A DNA stretch of 26,493 nucleotides from JACCTH01 sp035253825 (GTDB lineage Bacteria > Actinomycetota > Acidimicrobiia > Spongiisociales > ZC4RG35). Shown one piece after another: positions 15,174 through 22,527 of the stretch. Made by a program: the position numbers and the translations under genes. Position 1 is the stretch's first letter. The number at the start of each line of letters is the position of its first letter. The notes below the pieces were generated by a model, which was not told the origin of the DNA, searched no databases, and was given only the letters and a program-made list of their open reading frames with translations. Where the stretch lies: contig DATFBM010000004.1 of NCBI GenBank assembly GCA_035253825.1, forward strand, positions 1-26,493, in the 5' to 3' direction.

Positions 15174-15998
15174 ATGGAGTGTACGAATGCGAAGATTGAT
15201 CCCGTGAGACCGTCCGATCTCGAGGTTGCCGTCGAGGCCGCCCGAACCGGGGCCGCCATTGTTTACGCGGCCTTGGGATCCGTTGTCGGCACTCGTTTCA
15301 AGGGTGACGCCAATCCCGTCACCGACGTCGACAATCGGGCCGAGACCGCGATCATCGGCTTATTGAGAAGGCTCCGTCCCGACGACGCCATCCTGGCCGA
15401 GGAGAGCGGCGGAGCCGGCTGGAAACAAGGCAGGGTCTGGATCGTCGACCCGCTGGACGGGACCGTCAACTTCATCCACGGGATCCCCCATGTCTCAGTC
15501 TCCGTTGCCCTGTGGATCGACGGGAATCCGGTGGTGGGAGTGATAGAGGACGTCACCCGGCACGAGGAGTTCATCGCCGAGCAGGGGAAGGGTTCGACGA
15601 TCGAAGCCGGTTCGATCAATGTCTCGGAGGAAAAGGTCCTCAAGCAAGCGATGGTCGCCACCGGTTTTCCATACGACCGCAACCTCCATGGCGAGGCCTA
15701 CGCCGAGAATCTCGGACAGGTCCTCACTCGGGTGCAGGGGATTCGGCGGCTCGGCAGCGCCGCCCTCGATCTGGCCTGGGTGGCATGTGGTCGCTACGAC
15801 GGTTATTGGGAATTCGGGATCAGCCCCTGGGACACCGGCGCCGGGGTGCTGATGATCACCGAAGCCGGAGGGAGGGTCACGAATCATCTGGGCCAGCCTT
15901 ACCGCCTCGACGACGCCGGCATTGTGGCCAGCAACGGTGGCATCCATGACGACCTGGTGGCTGCGGTGGGCCTCGCCATCCCCGAGCACATCAAATGA
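15174..15998 (+). CDS. Inositol monophosphatase family protein
   Basis: Predicted 274 aa, of the FIG superfamily of Mg2+-dependent phosphatases (inositol-1-phosphate, fructose-1,6-bisphosphate, PAP or histidinol-phosphate as possible substrates). Metal-binding motifs are all present: AEES (Glu76/Glu77), DPLDGT (Asp92, Asp95), and SPWDTGAG (Trp219, Asp220), with TDVDNRAE ahead of them. The ATG at 15174 is 3 bp from the divergent lnt start; a GTG at 15204 would open the protein just before the conserved DLEVAVEAARTGA helix and is an equally good start. The end overlaps the amidohydrolase ATG (ATGA), so the two are coupled. Substrate cannot be chosen from the sequence. Confidence 0.88.
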   Translation: MECTNAKIDPVRPSDLEVAVEAARTGAAIVYAALGSVVGTRFKGDANPVTDVDNRAETAIIGLLRRLRPDDAILAEESGGAGWKQGRVWIVDPLDGTVNFIHGIPHVSVSVALWIDGNPVVGVIEDVTRHEEFIAEQGKGSTIEAGSINVSEEKVLKQAMVATGFPYDRNLHGEAYAENLGQVLTRVQGIRRLGSAALDLAWVACGRYDGYWEFGISPWDTGAGVLMITEAGGRVTNHLGQPYRLDDAGIVASNGGIHDDLVAAVGLAIPEHIK

Positions 15999-17446
15999 GA
16001 CGACTTCTCGTCTCCCAAGGAGTTGTTGGCTCTGTGGGGGCCGATTCGGTTCTCGTCGACGGGGATCGAATCGGGGCCCTCGGCTCACGCGCTGAGTTCG
16101 AGGGCATCTCAGATGTAAGCGAGCACGACGGCTTCCTCAGTGCGCCCCGGCACGATCACCATTTCCACCCTTTCGGTTACGCCGGTTCCATCTCCCGCCC
16201 CACCCTCAAGGATGTATCCGATTTCGAGGGCCTCCGACTGCGGCTGCAGCAGGCGGCAGGCCGGCTTCAACCCGGCGAATCACTGACGGCCACCCGTCTC
16301 GATGACGAAGGGCTGTCCGAACTGCGCCTGCCTACCCGCTGGGAGCTTGACGAGATGGTTGGGGCCACACCGACTTTGCTCCATCGCTATTGCGGGCATA
16401 TTGCCGTCGCCAATAGTTCGGCTCTGGCACTGGCAGGCGTAAGGGATCACGCTGACGGGATCCTGCGCGAAGAAGAGATTGGGCCCGTCCTCGGTGCTGT
16501 CGCCTCCATGCAGGCCCCCTTATCGCCCGAGATTGTCGAGCAGGCCCTGGTGGGGCTGGCCAGCCTGGGGCTGGGAACGATCACCGCCATTGTCTCAGTA
16601 GGAGACCCTCTCTTCTGCGAGGTGCCTGACGAGTTGGCAACCCTGACCTCCTTGGCACCCAGACTGCCGCTTGATTTCGAGGTCCTGGTGATAGCTCGCG
16701 ACCCCGCCAGCCTGGCCTCTGCTTCCGCAGCGCTGGAAGCCGCCTCCAGCAACATCGGGTTCGGCGGGTGGAAGGAGTTCGCCGACGGAGCTCTCGGTGG
16801 CCGCACCGCAGCTCTCTATGAGACCTTCAGCGATGACCCCGACAACTTGGGCATCATGCGTTTGCGGCGGCCCGAGGCCGACGAGATGGCACGAGCCGCT
16901 CTCGACCTCGGCGGAGCGGTGGCGATCCATGCCATCGGTGATCGTGCCAACGACGCCGTCCTCGATCTCCATCGTGATCTGATCGTCGCGGGTGCGAATG
17001 AGGCTGCTCTCAGGATCGAGCATGCATCCATGCTGACGCCCACTGCCCGCCAGCGCATGGCCAACCTCGGAGTCACCGCCTCCGTCCAGCCGAGCTTCAT
17101 CACCTCGGAGGTCGGCTGGCTCGAGAAGAGACTCGGACGCCGCGTCGAATACACCTATTCCCTCGATGCGATGGAAGCCGAGGGGATAAACCTTCGAGGG
17201 GGTTCGGACTGCCCGGTGGAAACTCCGAATCCTTGGGCAGGGATGTCGGCGGCCCGGGTCGGTGGCCTCAGCGCCCGGTCTGCCTACGAGCTTTATGGGC
17301 CTGCTCTGAAAGTGGGCGGCCCTGCTGATGTGATCGTGATCGATCGCGATCCCTTGCAGACCACAGATGTCGCCGGCACCAGGATCCTGGCCTCATATCG
17401 CCATGGCGAATTGCTCGACCTGACGCCTCCACCCACTTTTATCTGA
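15995..17446 (+). CDS. Amidohydrolase family protein (YtcJ-like)
   Basis: Predicted 483 aa. A short N-terminal beta domain is followed by a metal-dependent TIM barrel and a C-terminal return strand (GGPADVIVIDRDPL). Metal ligands and neighbours are visible: HHFHP (His56, His58), Lys260 in KEFADGALG, His312 (IHAIGD), His343 (RIEHAS) and Asp405 (GSDCPVE). This set fits the YtcJ/amidohydrolase-3 group, whose members cleave C-N bonds of varied substrates. The motif before the first His reads APRHDHHFHP rather than the usual PGFIDxHxH, a divergence. Coupled by ATGA to the phosphatase. The stop sits in the first unit of the heptad repeat region. Confidence 0.85.
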   Translation: MRRLLVSQGVVGSVGADSVLVDGDRIGALGSRAEFEGISDVSEHDGFLSAPRHDHHFHPFGYAGSISRPTLKDVSDFEGLRLRLQQAAGRLQPGESLTATRLDDEGLSELRLPTRWELDEMVGATPTLLHRYCGHIAVANSSALALAGVRDHADGILREEEIGPVLGAVASMQAPLSPEIVEQALVGLASLGLGTITAIVSVGDPLFCEVPDELATLTSLAPRLPLDFEVLVIARDPASLASASAALEAASSNIGFGGWKEFADGALGGRTAALYETFSDDPDNLGIMRLRRPEADEMARAALDLGGAVAIHAIGDRANDAVLDLHRDLIVAGANEAALRIEHASMLTPTARQRMANLGVTASVQPSFITSEVGWLEKRLGRRVEYTYSLDAMEAEGINLRGGSDCPVETPNPWAGMSAARVGGLSARSAYELYGPALKVGGPADVIVIDRDPLQTTDVAGTRILASYRHGELLDLTPPPTFI

Positions 17447-17529
17447 ACATCTGACATCTGAAATCTGATGTCTCTGGTCTTTGTCTCTTTTCTTGTCGTC
17501 TGCTATCTGAAGTCTGACGTCTGATATCT
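17441..17529. repeat. Degenerate heptad tandem repeat, NTCTGAN
   Basis: Two runs of 7-bp units lie between the amidohydrolase and the oligopeptidase genes: ATCTGAC, ATCTGAA and ATCTGAT at 17449-17469, then decayed GTCTCTG and GTCTTTG, a pyrimidine-rich spacer, and again ATCTGAA, GTCTGAC and GTCTGAT at about 17505-17525. The first run contains the inverted half-sites GACATC and GATGTC also seen at the exporter promoter. The units fill the whole gap and run into the oligopeptidase promoter. Units this short and degenerate are not a CRISPR array. Confidence 0.65.
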
Positions 17530-17536
17530 TCGGGCA

Positions 17537-19501
17537 ATGTTCGATTACACCCGGGTGACCGCCTCGGGGATCACCGAGGATCTCGACGCCGCCCTTTCAG
17601 AAGCGGATCGACTCGTGGCTGGCGTCGTCGATCCGAAGACCGAACCCACCTATGACGGCATTCTTTCACCGCTGAACGAGGTCGAGGATCTGCTAGTTCG
17701 CACCTATGGCCGGACCGCTTTCATGGGTTATGTCCACACCGATAAAGAAGTCCGCGACGCCGGCAATGCCGCCGAGGAGCGGATCCAGAAGTGGGCGGTG
17801 GAGCTGGTGTTTCGCCCCGACTTCTACCGTGCCATCAAGTCCTTTTCGGAGTCCCCGGAGGCCGCCGGGCTGACGGGTGAGCGCCGCCGGATGCTCGAGT
17901 TCCTCCTCCGCGACCTCCGCAAGGCGGGACACGAGCTCGACGATGATTCGCGGGCCGAGGTCAAGAAGCTCACAGAGCGACTGGTTGAGCTCGGAGTGCT
18001 CTTCCAACGCAATATCGACGAACACCAGGACCACCTCCTCGTCACCCGAGATGACCTCGAGGGGATGCCGGAGTCTTACATCGAAGGACTTGAAGCCGGT
18101 GATACCGAGGGAACGTTGAAGGTGACGATGGCATATCCCGACGTGGTCCCGTTCATGGAGAACTCCCCCCGTCGCGACCTCCGCGAAGAACTCTCCCGCA
18201 AGTTCAACAGTCGCGCGGTTGAGCCCAACCGACCCCTGCTCGAGGAGGCGATCGCGGCCCGCCAGAGGATCGCCGAGGTCTTCTCTCAGCCTTCTTGGGC
18301 GCACCATCAGCTCGAGGAGAAAATGGCCAAGAACCCGGAGGCGGTGCGCTCCTTCTACGCGGCACTGCTTCCCGGTCTTTCCGAAATTGGCCAAACCGAG
18401 CTCGGGAAGCTCACCGAGATGTTGAGGGCCGATGGCTTTGAAGGCGAGCTTCAGAGCTACGACTTCCGCTACTACGACACCCAGCTCCGACGGCGGGACT
18501 ACGGCGTCGACCCCACCGAGGTGGCGGCTCATTTTCCACTCCAGCAGGTCCTCGACGGGATGCTCGGTCTGACCGGCGAGGTTTTCGGCCTTCGCTATCG
18601 AAAGATCGATCGACCCTCTTGGCACCGAGACGTTCTCGCCTATGCCATCGACGACGCCAACACTGGCGCGGAAGTCGCTCACTTCTTTATGGATCTCTTT
18701 CCAAGGGAGGGGAAGTTCAGCCATGCCGCTGCTTTTCCACTGATCCCAGGCCGTCGGCTCGATGACGGCAGCTATCAAAAGCCACTGGCGGCGATCGTCG
18801 CCAACTTCACCAAGCCGGGAGCGGAGAGACCTTCTTTGCTCCAGCACCAGGAGGTCGAGACCTTCTTTCACGAGTTTGGCCACATCCTCCATCAAACCCT
18901 GACCCAAGCCGAGCTCACCAAGTTCTCCGGCACTTCCACTGAAGGCGACTTCGTCGAGGCGCCCAGCCAGATCATGGAGAACTGGACCTGGCAGCCCGAG
19001 GTTCTGGCCCGCTTCGCCCGCCACTACCAGACCGGTCAACCGATCTCGCCCGAGCTGGTGTCCCAGCTCACCGCGGCCAAGAATCTCAACATTGCCCTGC
19101 TGACCCTGCGACAGGCCCAATTCGGGCTCCTCGACATGTGGATGCACGACGAGAGCCCTCAAAAGGACCTCGACGATATCCATGTCCGCTCGACTCAAGT
19201 AAGTCTCTTTCCAGTCCACCCCGACACCTTCTATCCGGCCTCATTTGGGCACTTATTGGGGGGATATGACGCCGGCTATTACGGCTATCTCTGGTCGGAG
19301 GTGTATGGCGATGACATGTGGAGCCGGTTCGAGAAAGAAGGCGTCACCAATCCCCGGGTGGGAGCCGATTACCGCCAAGAGGTCCTGGAACGCGGCGGGA
19401 GCCGTGATGGGATGGAGCACCTACGGGCCTTTCTGGGCCGAGAGCCCAACAACGAAGCCTTTCTCCGCAAACTCGGGATGGGAACCGAACCCTCCGTCTA
19501 G
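17537..19501 (+). CDS. M3-family metallopeptidase (oligopeptidase A / thimet type)
   Basis: Predicted 654 aa, full length for the family. The zinc motif HEFGH starts at His445, followed about 25 residues on by the third ligand region (GDFVEAPSQIMENW). The C-terminal HLLGGYDAGYYGYLWSEVY signature, which lines the substrate cleft with Tyr and His residues, is intact. These cytosolic enzymes degrade short peptides released by larger proteases or signal peptidases. The ATG has a TATCTT at 17525-17530, only 6 nt upstream, and no ribosome site, so a leaderless transcript is likely. It stands alone with its own terminator-like hairpin just after the stop. Confidence 0.93.
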   Translation: MFDYTRVTASGITEDLDAALSEADRLVAGVVDPKTEPTYDGILSPLNEVEDLLVRTYGRTAFMGYVHTDKEVRDAGNAAEERIQKWAVELVFRPDFYRAIKSFSESPEAAGLTGERRRMLEFLLRDLRKAGHELDDDSRAEVKKLTERLVELGVLFQRNIDEHQDHLLVTRDDLEGMPESYIEGLEAGDTEGTLKVTMAYPDVVPFMENSPRRDLREELSRKFNSRAVEPNRPLLEEAIAARQRIAEVFSQPSWAHHQLEEKMAKNPEAVRSFYAALLPGLSEIGQTELGKLTEMLRADGFEGELQSYDFRYYDTQLRRRDYGVDPTEVAAHFPLQQVLDGMLGLTGEVFGLRYRKIDRPSWHRDVLAYAIDDANTGAEVAHFFMDLFPREGKFSHAAAFPLIPGRRLDDGSYQKPLAAIVANFTKPGAERPSLLQHQEVETFFHEFGHILHQTLTQAELTKFSGTSTEGDFVEAPSQIMENWTWQPEVLARFARHYQTGQPISPELVSQLTAAKNLNIALLTLRQAQFGLLDMWMHDESPQKDLDDIHVRSTQVSLFPVHPDTFYPASFGHLLGGYDAGYYGYLWSEVYGDDMWSRFEKEGVTNPRVGADYRQEVLERGGSRDGMEHLRAFLGREPNNEAFLRKLGMGTEPSV

Positions 19502-19516
19502 GCGTATAAGGGAGTA

Positions 19517-19544
19517 GAACTCCCCGAAGGGAATTAGTTCTTTT
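19517..19544 (+). terminator. Hairpin with short T-tract after the oligopeptidase gene
   Basis: GAACT (19517-19521) pairs with AGTTC (19536-19540), with an inner CCC/GGG around a GAA loop and four bulged bases on the 3' side. TTTT follows directly. It begins 15 nt after the stop, as expected for an intrinsic terminator, though the stem is imperfect. Confidence 0.45.
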
Positions 19545-19727
19545 AAGGGGCGTTTAACCAGTCCCAGCAAGACTGGTGGAGAACCGGGCCAGGACCGGCG
19601 GCCGCCTCTTCCAACCAGGGGCCACTTTGTTTGGGACAGGGGCGTGTTGGGAACCTGGCATAGCGGAAGAATTGATCAGATAGATCTGTTGTATCCGTTA
19701 AAGGCCGCCAGGAAGGAGGCCCAACCT
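19545..19727 (+). other. Structured, untranslated leader of the zinc-finger gene
   Basis: No gene is visible in these 183 bases. Strong pairing is: ACCAGTC (19557-19563) with GACTGGT (19571-19577) on a 7-nt loop; CCGG elements within 19584-19599; and CCAGG (19615-19619) with CCTGG (19654-19658), which competes with CCAA/TTGG (19611-19614, 19647-19650). A strong AAGGAGG ribosome site (19713-19719) follows. I do not recognise it as SRP RNA, tmRNA, 6S RNA or a known riboswitch. It may be a cis-regulatory leader or a separate small RNA. Confidence 0.4.
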
Positions 19728-19922
19728 ATGTCAGATACACTTAAAGGATCAGCGATACGGGGAATGACCCGCCCGTCGCGTCGTTACGCCCAGGACCGGG
19801 TCTGCTCCTATAAGGACTGCGAGACCAGGCTCAGCCAGTACAACCGTCGGGATTACTGCTATGCCCATGCCCCCGTTCGCTTTCCGCGGGTTCGGGGACG
19901 GATTCTCCCCGAAGGGACCTGA
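19728..19922 (+). CDS. Small zinc-binding protein (64 aa)
   Basis: I chose the ATG at 19728 because an AAGGAGG ribosome site ends 8 nt upstream; the frame is open to a GTG at 19644 but that part lies in the structured leader. The protein has a basic N-terminus (RGMTRPSRRYAQDR), a likely zinc site formed by Cys26, Cys31, Cys44 and His47 (C-x4-C-x12-C-x2-H, with LSQYNRRDYC between), and a basic tail (RFPRVRGRIL). I recall similar small actinobacterial proteins with a CxxxxC-LSxYN-CxxH motif, all of unknown function; nucleic-acid binding is plausible from charge and zinc motif. A strong terminator follows, so it is monocistronic. Confidence 0.75.
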   Translation: MSDTLKGSAIRGMTRPSRRYAQDRVCSYKDCETRLSQYNRRDYCYAHAPVRFPRVRGRILPEGT

Positions 19923-19985
19923 GACTTCTAGGAGCGCTGGGTCAGGTTCTCTCCCCCTCCCCCGACACTGCGAATCCTAGAAAGA

Positions 19986-20016
19986 GAGGCCCCGGCGTCC
20001 CCTCCGCCGGGGCCTC
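19986..20016 (+). terminator. Strong intrinsic-type terminator after the zinc-finger gene
   Basis: A perfect 12-bp GC-rich stem (19986-19997 with 20005-20016) has a 7-nt loop and is followed by GCCTTTCCCC. An additional inverted pair TTCTAGGA/TCCTAGAA (19926-19933, 19975-19982) lies just upstream between stop codon and stem. The T-run is short, but the stem is exceptional. Confidence 0.75.
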
Positions 20017-20044
20017 GCCTTTCCCCTCACAATTTGGCAACCCA

Positions 20045-20079
20045 GGGTTGTGATCCGCGTCCAACGCGGCTCACAGCCC
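20045..20079. promoter_or_regulatory. Long palindrome upstream of the copper operon
   Basis: Sixteen-base arms (20045-20060 and 20064-20079) pair around a CCA loop with one mismatch and one G-T wobble. The core is CCGCGT/ACGCGG flanked by TGTGA/TCACA. A TACCCT (-10 candidate, 20096-20101) lies 17 bp downstream, so the palindrome overlaps the -35 position, suiting a metal-responsive operator. No T-run follows, which argues against a terminator. Confidence 0.45.
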
Positions 20080-20121
20080 ACAGAACACCCACCACTACCC
20101 TCGAGAACTGTGCCTCCAAAT

Positions 20122-20328
20122 ATGAACACCACCTTGAATGTCCCCGGAATCTCCTGCGATCACTGCAAAAACACGATCGAGGGAGCAGTCGGCCAGCTCG
20201 AGGGCATTGCCATGGTTGAAGTCGACATCGCCCGGCGAACTGTGGCGCTTGCCTTCGACGACACCGCGGTGACCCTTCCCGAGATCGTCGCCGTCCTCGA
20301 TGAAGCCGGCTACGAGGTGGCCCAATAA
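20122..20328 (+). CDS. copZ: Heavy-metal-associated (CopZ-like) copper chaperone
   Basis: Predicted 68 aa, a single HMA ferredoxin-like domain. The metal loop is PGISCDHC with Cys12 and Cys15, followed by the usual amphipathic helix and two strands, ending with LDEAGYEV. The protein should bind Cu(I) and hand it to the ATPase encoded next. ATG 20122 is chosen because it gives the standard length; the open frame reaches back to 20050 without similarity. The stop TAA overlaps a possible ATA start of copA (ATAA). The ribosome site is weak. The promoter region holds a long palindrome. Confidence 0.88.
   Translation: MNTTLNVPGISCDHCKNTIEGAVGQLEGIAMVEVDIARRTVALAFDDTAVTLPEIVAVLDEAGYEVAQ
20314..20327 (+). 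promoter_or_regulatory. Ribosome site and probable ATA start of copA
   Basis: GAGGTGG (20314-20320), inside the end of copZ, lies 4 nt before ATA at 20325-20327. ATA overlaps the copZ TAA by two bases. Reading from it adds 16 residues (MTETKQSETLTFDVEG) that supply the first strand of the HMA domain of CopA. No ATG, GTG, TTG or CTG exists in this frame between the upstream stop (20301) and ATG 20373. Confidence 0.5.
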
Positions 20329-20372
20329 CGGAAACCAAGCAGTCTGAGACCCTCACTTTCGACGTCGAGGGG

Positions 20373-22496
20373 ATGACTTGTGCATCGTGCGCAGCTCGAA
20401 TCGAAAGGGTTCTGGCTCGTCAACCAGGAGTGGAGAGCGCCACCGTCAACTTGGCGGCCGCCAGAGCGAAGGTACGAACGTCAGCCCCTGAGCCTCAGGA
20501 TCTGATCACCGCCGTTTCGAAGATCGGTTACGGCCTCTCGGTGGCCGACCCTGCTGACCACACCCGATCCCAAGAGCGACACAGCGCCCAGGAGAAGGCC
20601 CAGTGGCGCCGTTTTCTGGTCGCGGCCGTCCTCTCCTTACCGGCAATGGTCATCGCCATGTTCGGGGGGATGGATGACAGCCGCCTCCAGTGGCTACAGC
20701 TCGTCCTCACCGCCCCGGTGGTGCTTGGTATTGGCGCTCAGTTCCATCGGGTGGCGTGGAGACAGGCGCGATCGCGATCGGTGGGGATGGACACCCTCAT
20801 CTCCCTTGGCTCCCTGGTGGCCTTCTTCTGGTCGATTTGGGCGCTCTTCAACGAGGGCGAGGTCTTCTTTGAAACGGCGGCGGTCATCGTCACCCTGATC
20901 ACGCTTGGCCGGGCGCTCGAAGCGCGGGCCAAGGGTCGGGCCGGCCAAGCATTGACCGCCCTCCTCGAGTTGGGCGCCCAGCAGGCCACCGTTCGGAGCA
21001 CCCAGGGCGATCAGATCGTGGCTATCGAGGATTTGATGCCCGGCGACGTGATGGTCGTGCGACCCGGGGAGAAAGTGCCAACCGACGGCGTGATCATCGA
21101 AGGCCACTCGTCATTCGACGAGTCGATGCTTACCGGTGAATCCATGGGGATCGCCAAAGGAGAAGGCGAGGAGGTTCTCGGGGCGACCATCAACCAGGAA
21201 CGCCTGGTCCTGGTCAAAGCCACCCGCGTCGGCGACGAGGATGCCCTGCATCGCATCATCGCCCTGGTCGAGGAGGCACAGTCAGCGAAGGCGCCAGTGC
21301 AGCGCCTCGCCGATCGCATTTCCTCGGTCTTCGTCCCCCTCGTCATCTCGATCGCGTTGGTCACTTTCATCGGCTGGCTGGCCACCGATCATTCGGTCGC
21401 GGACTCGATGCGGGCCGCGGTGGCGGTTTTGATCATCGCTTGCCCTTGTGCACTAGGCCTGGCCACTCCGACGGCGATCATGGTCGGGAGCGGTCGCGCC
21501 GCCGAGATGGGGGTGCTGTTCAAGAATCCCGAGGTCTTCGAACGGGCCCAACGCATCGAGACCCTGGTGTTCGACAAAACCGGAACCTTGACGACCGGGG
21601 CGATGACCCTTACTGACATGGTGACAGATGAGGATCCGGACTATCTGCTTTCGCTGGTGGCGGCGGTCGAGGCCGCTGGGGGTCATCCCATCGGCAAGGC
21701 TGTCGCCCTCGGAGCCGAGCAGCGAGGCCTGGTAGTCGGTAAGGCAACGGACGTTGAAGCTCTCGGCGGCCTGGGTGTGGTCGGGCGGGCGGAAGGAATC
21801 GAGATCGTCGCCGGAAAGCCCAAGCTGCTGGCCGACCGCGGACTCCCGATCTCCGACGCCCAACTCGAAACAATGGCCCGCCTGGAGGCCGATGGAAAGA
21901 CGGCTTTTCTGGCCGGCTACCACGGTGAGGCGCGCGCGGTTCTGGCCGTGGCCGACGAACTGAGGCCGAGTTCGCGCGGTGCTGTGGCCATCCTGCAAGC
22001 GATGGGCCTGCAGGTTGGCATGCTCACCGGAGACAACTCTCGAACCGCCGGCGCCATCGCCCAGGAACTCGACATCGACAACGTCGTCTCCGAGGTATTG
22101 CCAGGCGACAAAGCCGATGAAATCAGACTCTGGCAAGCGCGGGGCGGCCAAGTGGCATTCGTGGGTGACGGCATAAACGATGCTCCGGCGCTGATGGCGG
22201 CCGATCTCGGCATTGCCATCGGAACGGGCACTGATGTGGCTGTCGAGACTGCCAACGTGGTCTTGATGTCCGGCGACCCCGTCCTCGTCCCCACGGCGCT
22301 GAAGTTGGCTCGAAAGACGCTTGCGGTCATTCGCCAAAACCTCTTCTGGGCCTTCGCATATAACGTGGCCGCGATCCCCCTCGCCGCCTTCGGCCTTCTC
22401 GATCCAATGATTGCGGCGGCGGCGATGGCGCTCTCGTCGGTGTCGGTGGTTATAAACAGCCTGCGCCTGCGGCAGGCGATACCAGCAATCTCCTGA
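20373..22496 (+). CDS. copA: Copper-exporting P1B-type ATPase
   Basis: Predicted 707 aa from the only canonical start; the true start is probably ATA at 20325 (723 aa), because ATG 20373 is the Met inside the metal loop GMTCASC and removes the first HMA strand. Visible parts are Cys3/Cys6 of the metal loop, eight membrane helices, TGES actuator loop, CPC (Cys357, Cys359) in helix 6, phospho-acceptor Asp401 in DKTGTLT, the HP motif (GGHPIGKA), MLTGDN and GDGINDAP. The Tyr-Asn in AYNVAAIP and the MALSSVSVVINSLRL helix mark the Cu(I) group (P1B-1). It exports Cu(I) delivered by the CopZ-like protein. No CsoR or CueR gene lies nearby. Confidence 0.94.
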   Translation: MTCASCAARIERVLARQPGVESATVNLAAARAKVRTSAPEPQDLITAVSKIGYGLSVADPADHTRSQERHSAQEKAQWRRFLVAAVLSLPAMVIAMFGGMDDSRLQWLQLVLTAPVVLGIGAQFHRVAWRQARSRSVGMDTLISLGSLVAFFWSIWALFNEGEVFFETAAVIVTLITLGRALEARAKGRAGQALTALLELGAQQATVRSTQGDQIVAIEDLMPGDVMVVRPGEKVPTDGVIIEGHSSFDESMLTGESMGIAKGEGEEVLGATINQERLVLVKATRVGDEDALHRIIALVEEAQSAKAPVQRLADRISSVFVPLVISIALVTFIGWLATDHSVADSMRAAVAVLIIACPCALGLATPTAIMVGSGRAAEMGVLFKNPEVFERAQRIETLVFDKTGTLTTGAMTLTDMVTDEDPDYLLSLVAAVEAAGGHPIGKAVALGAEQRGLVVGKATDVEALGGLGVVGRAEGIEIVAGKPKLLADRGLPISDAQLETMARLEADGKTAFLAGYHGEARAVLAVADELRPSSRGAVAILQAMGLQVGMLTGDNSRTAGAIAQELDIDNVVSEVLPGDKADEIRLWQARGGQVAFVGDGINDAPALMAADLGIAIGTGTDVAVETANVVLMSGDPVLVPTALKLARKTLAVIRQNLFWAFAYNVAAIPLAAFGLLDPMIAAAAMALSSVSVVINSLRLRQAIPAIS

Positions 22497-22527
22497 CGAA
22501 GAACACCGGGGCCGGTAGGGTGTCCGG

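Noticed and set aside
17441..17529. CRISPR array
   Set aside because: The repeat unit is 7 bp, degenerate and without spacers, and no cas genes are present.
17693..19219. 508-codon open frame on the minus strand opposite the M3 peptidase
   Set aside because: The plus strand encodes a complete metallopeptidase with HEFGH and the C-terminal signature; the antisense product resembles no family and is a GC-rich codon-bias shadow.
19545..19727. SRP RNA, tmRNA, 6S RNA or a known riboswitch
   Set aside because: I could not find the diagnostic conserved segments, for example the SRP GGAAGG/AGCA loop or a tmRNA-like acceptor stem, so it is left as an unassigned structured leader.
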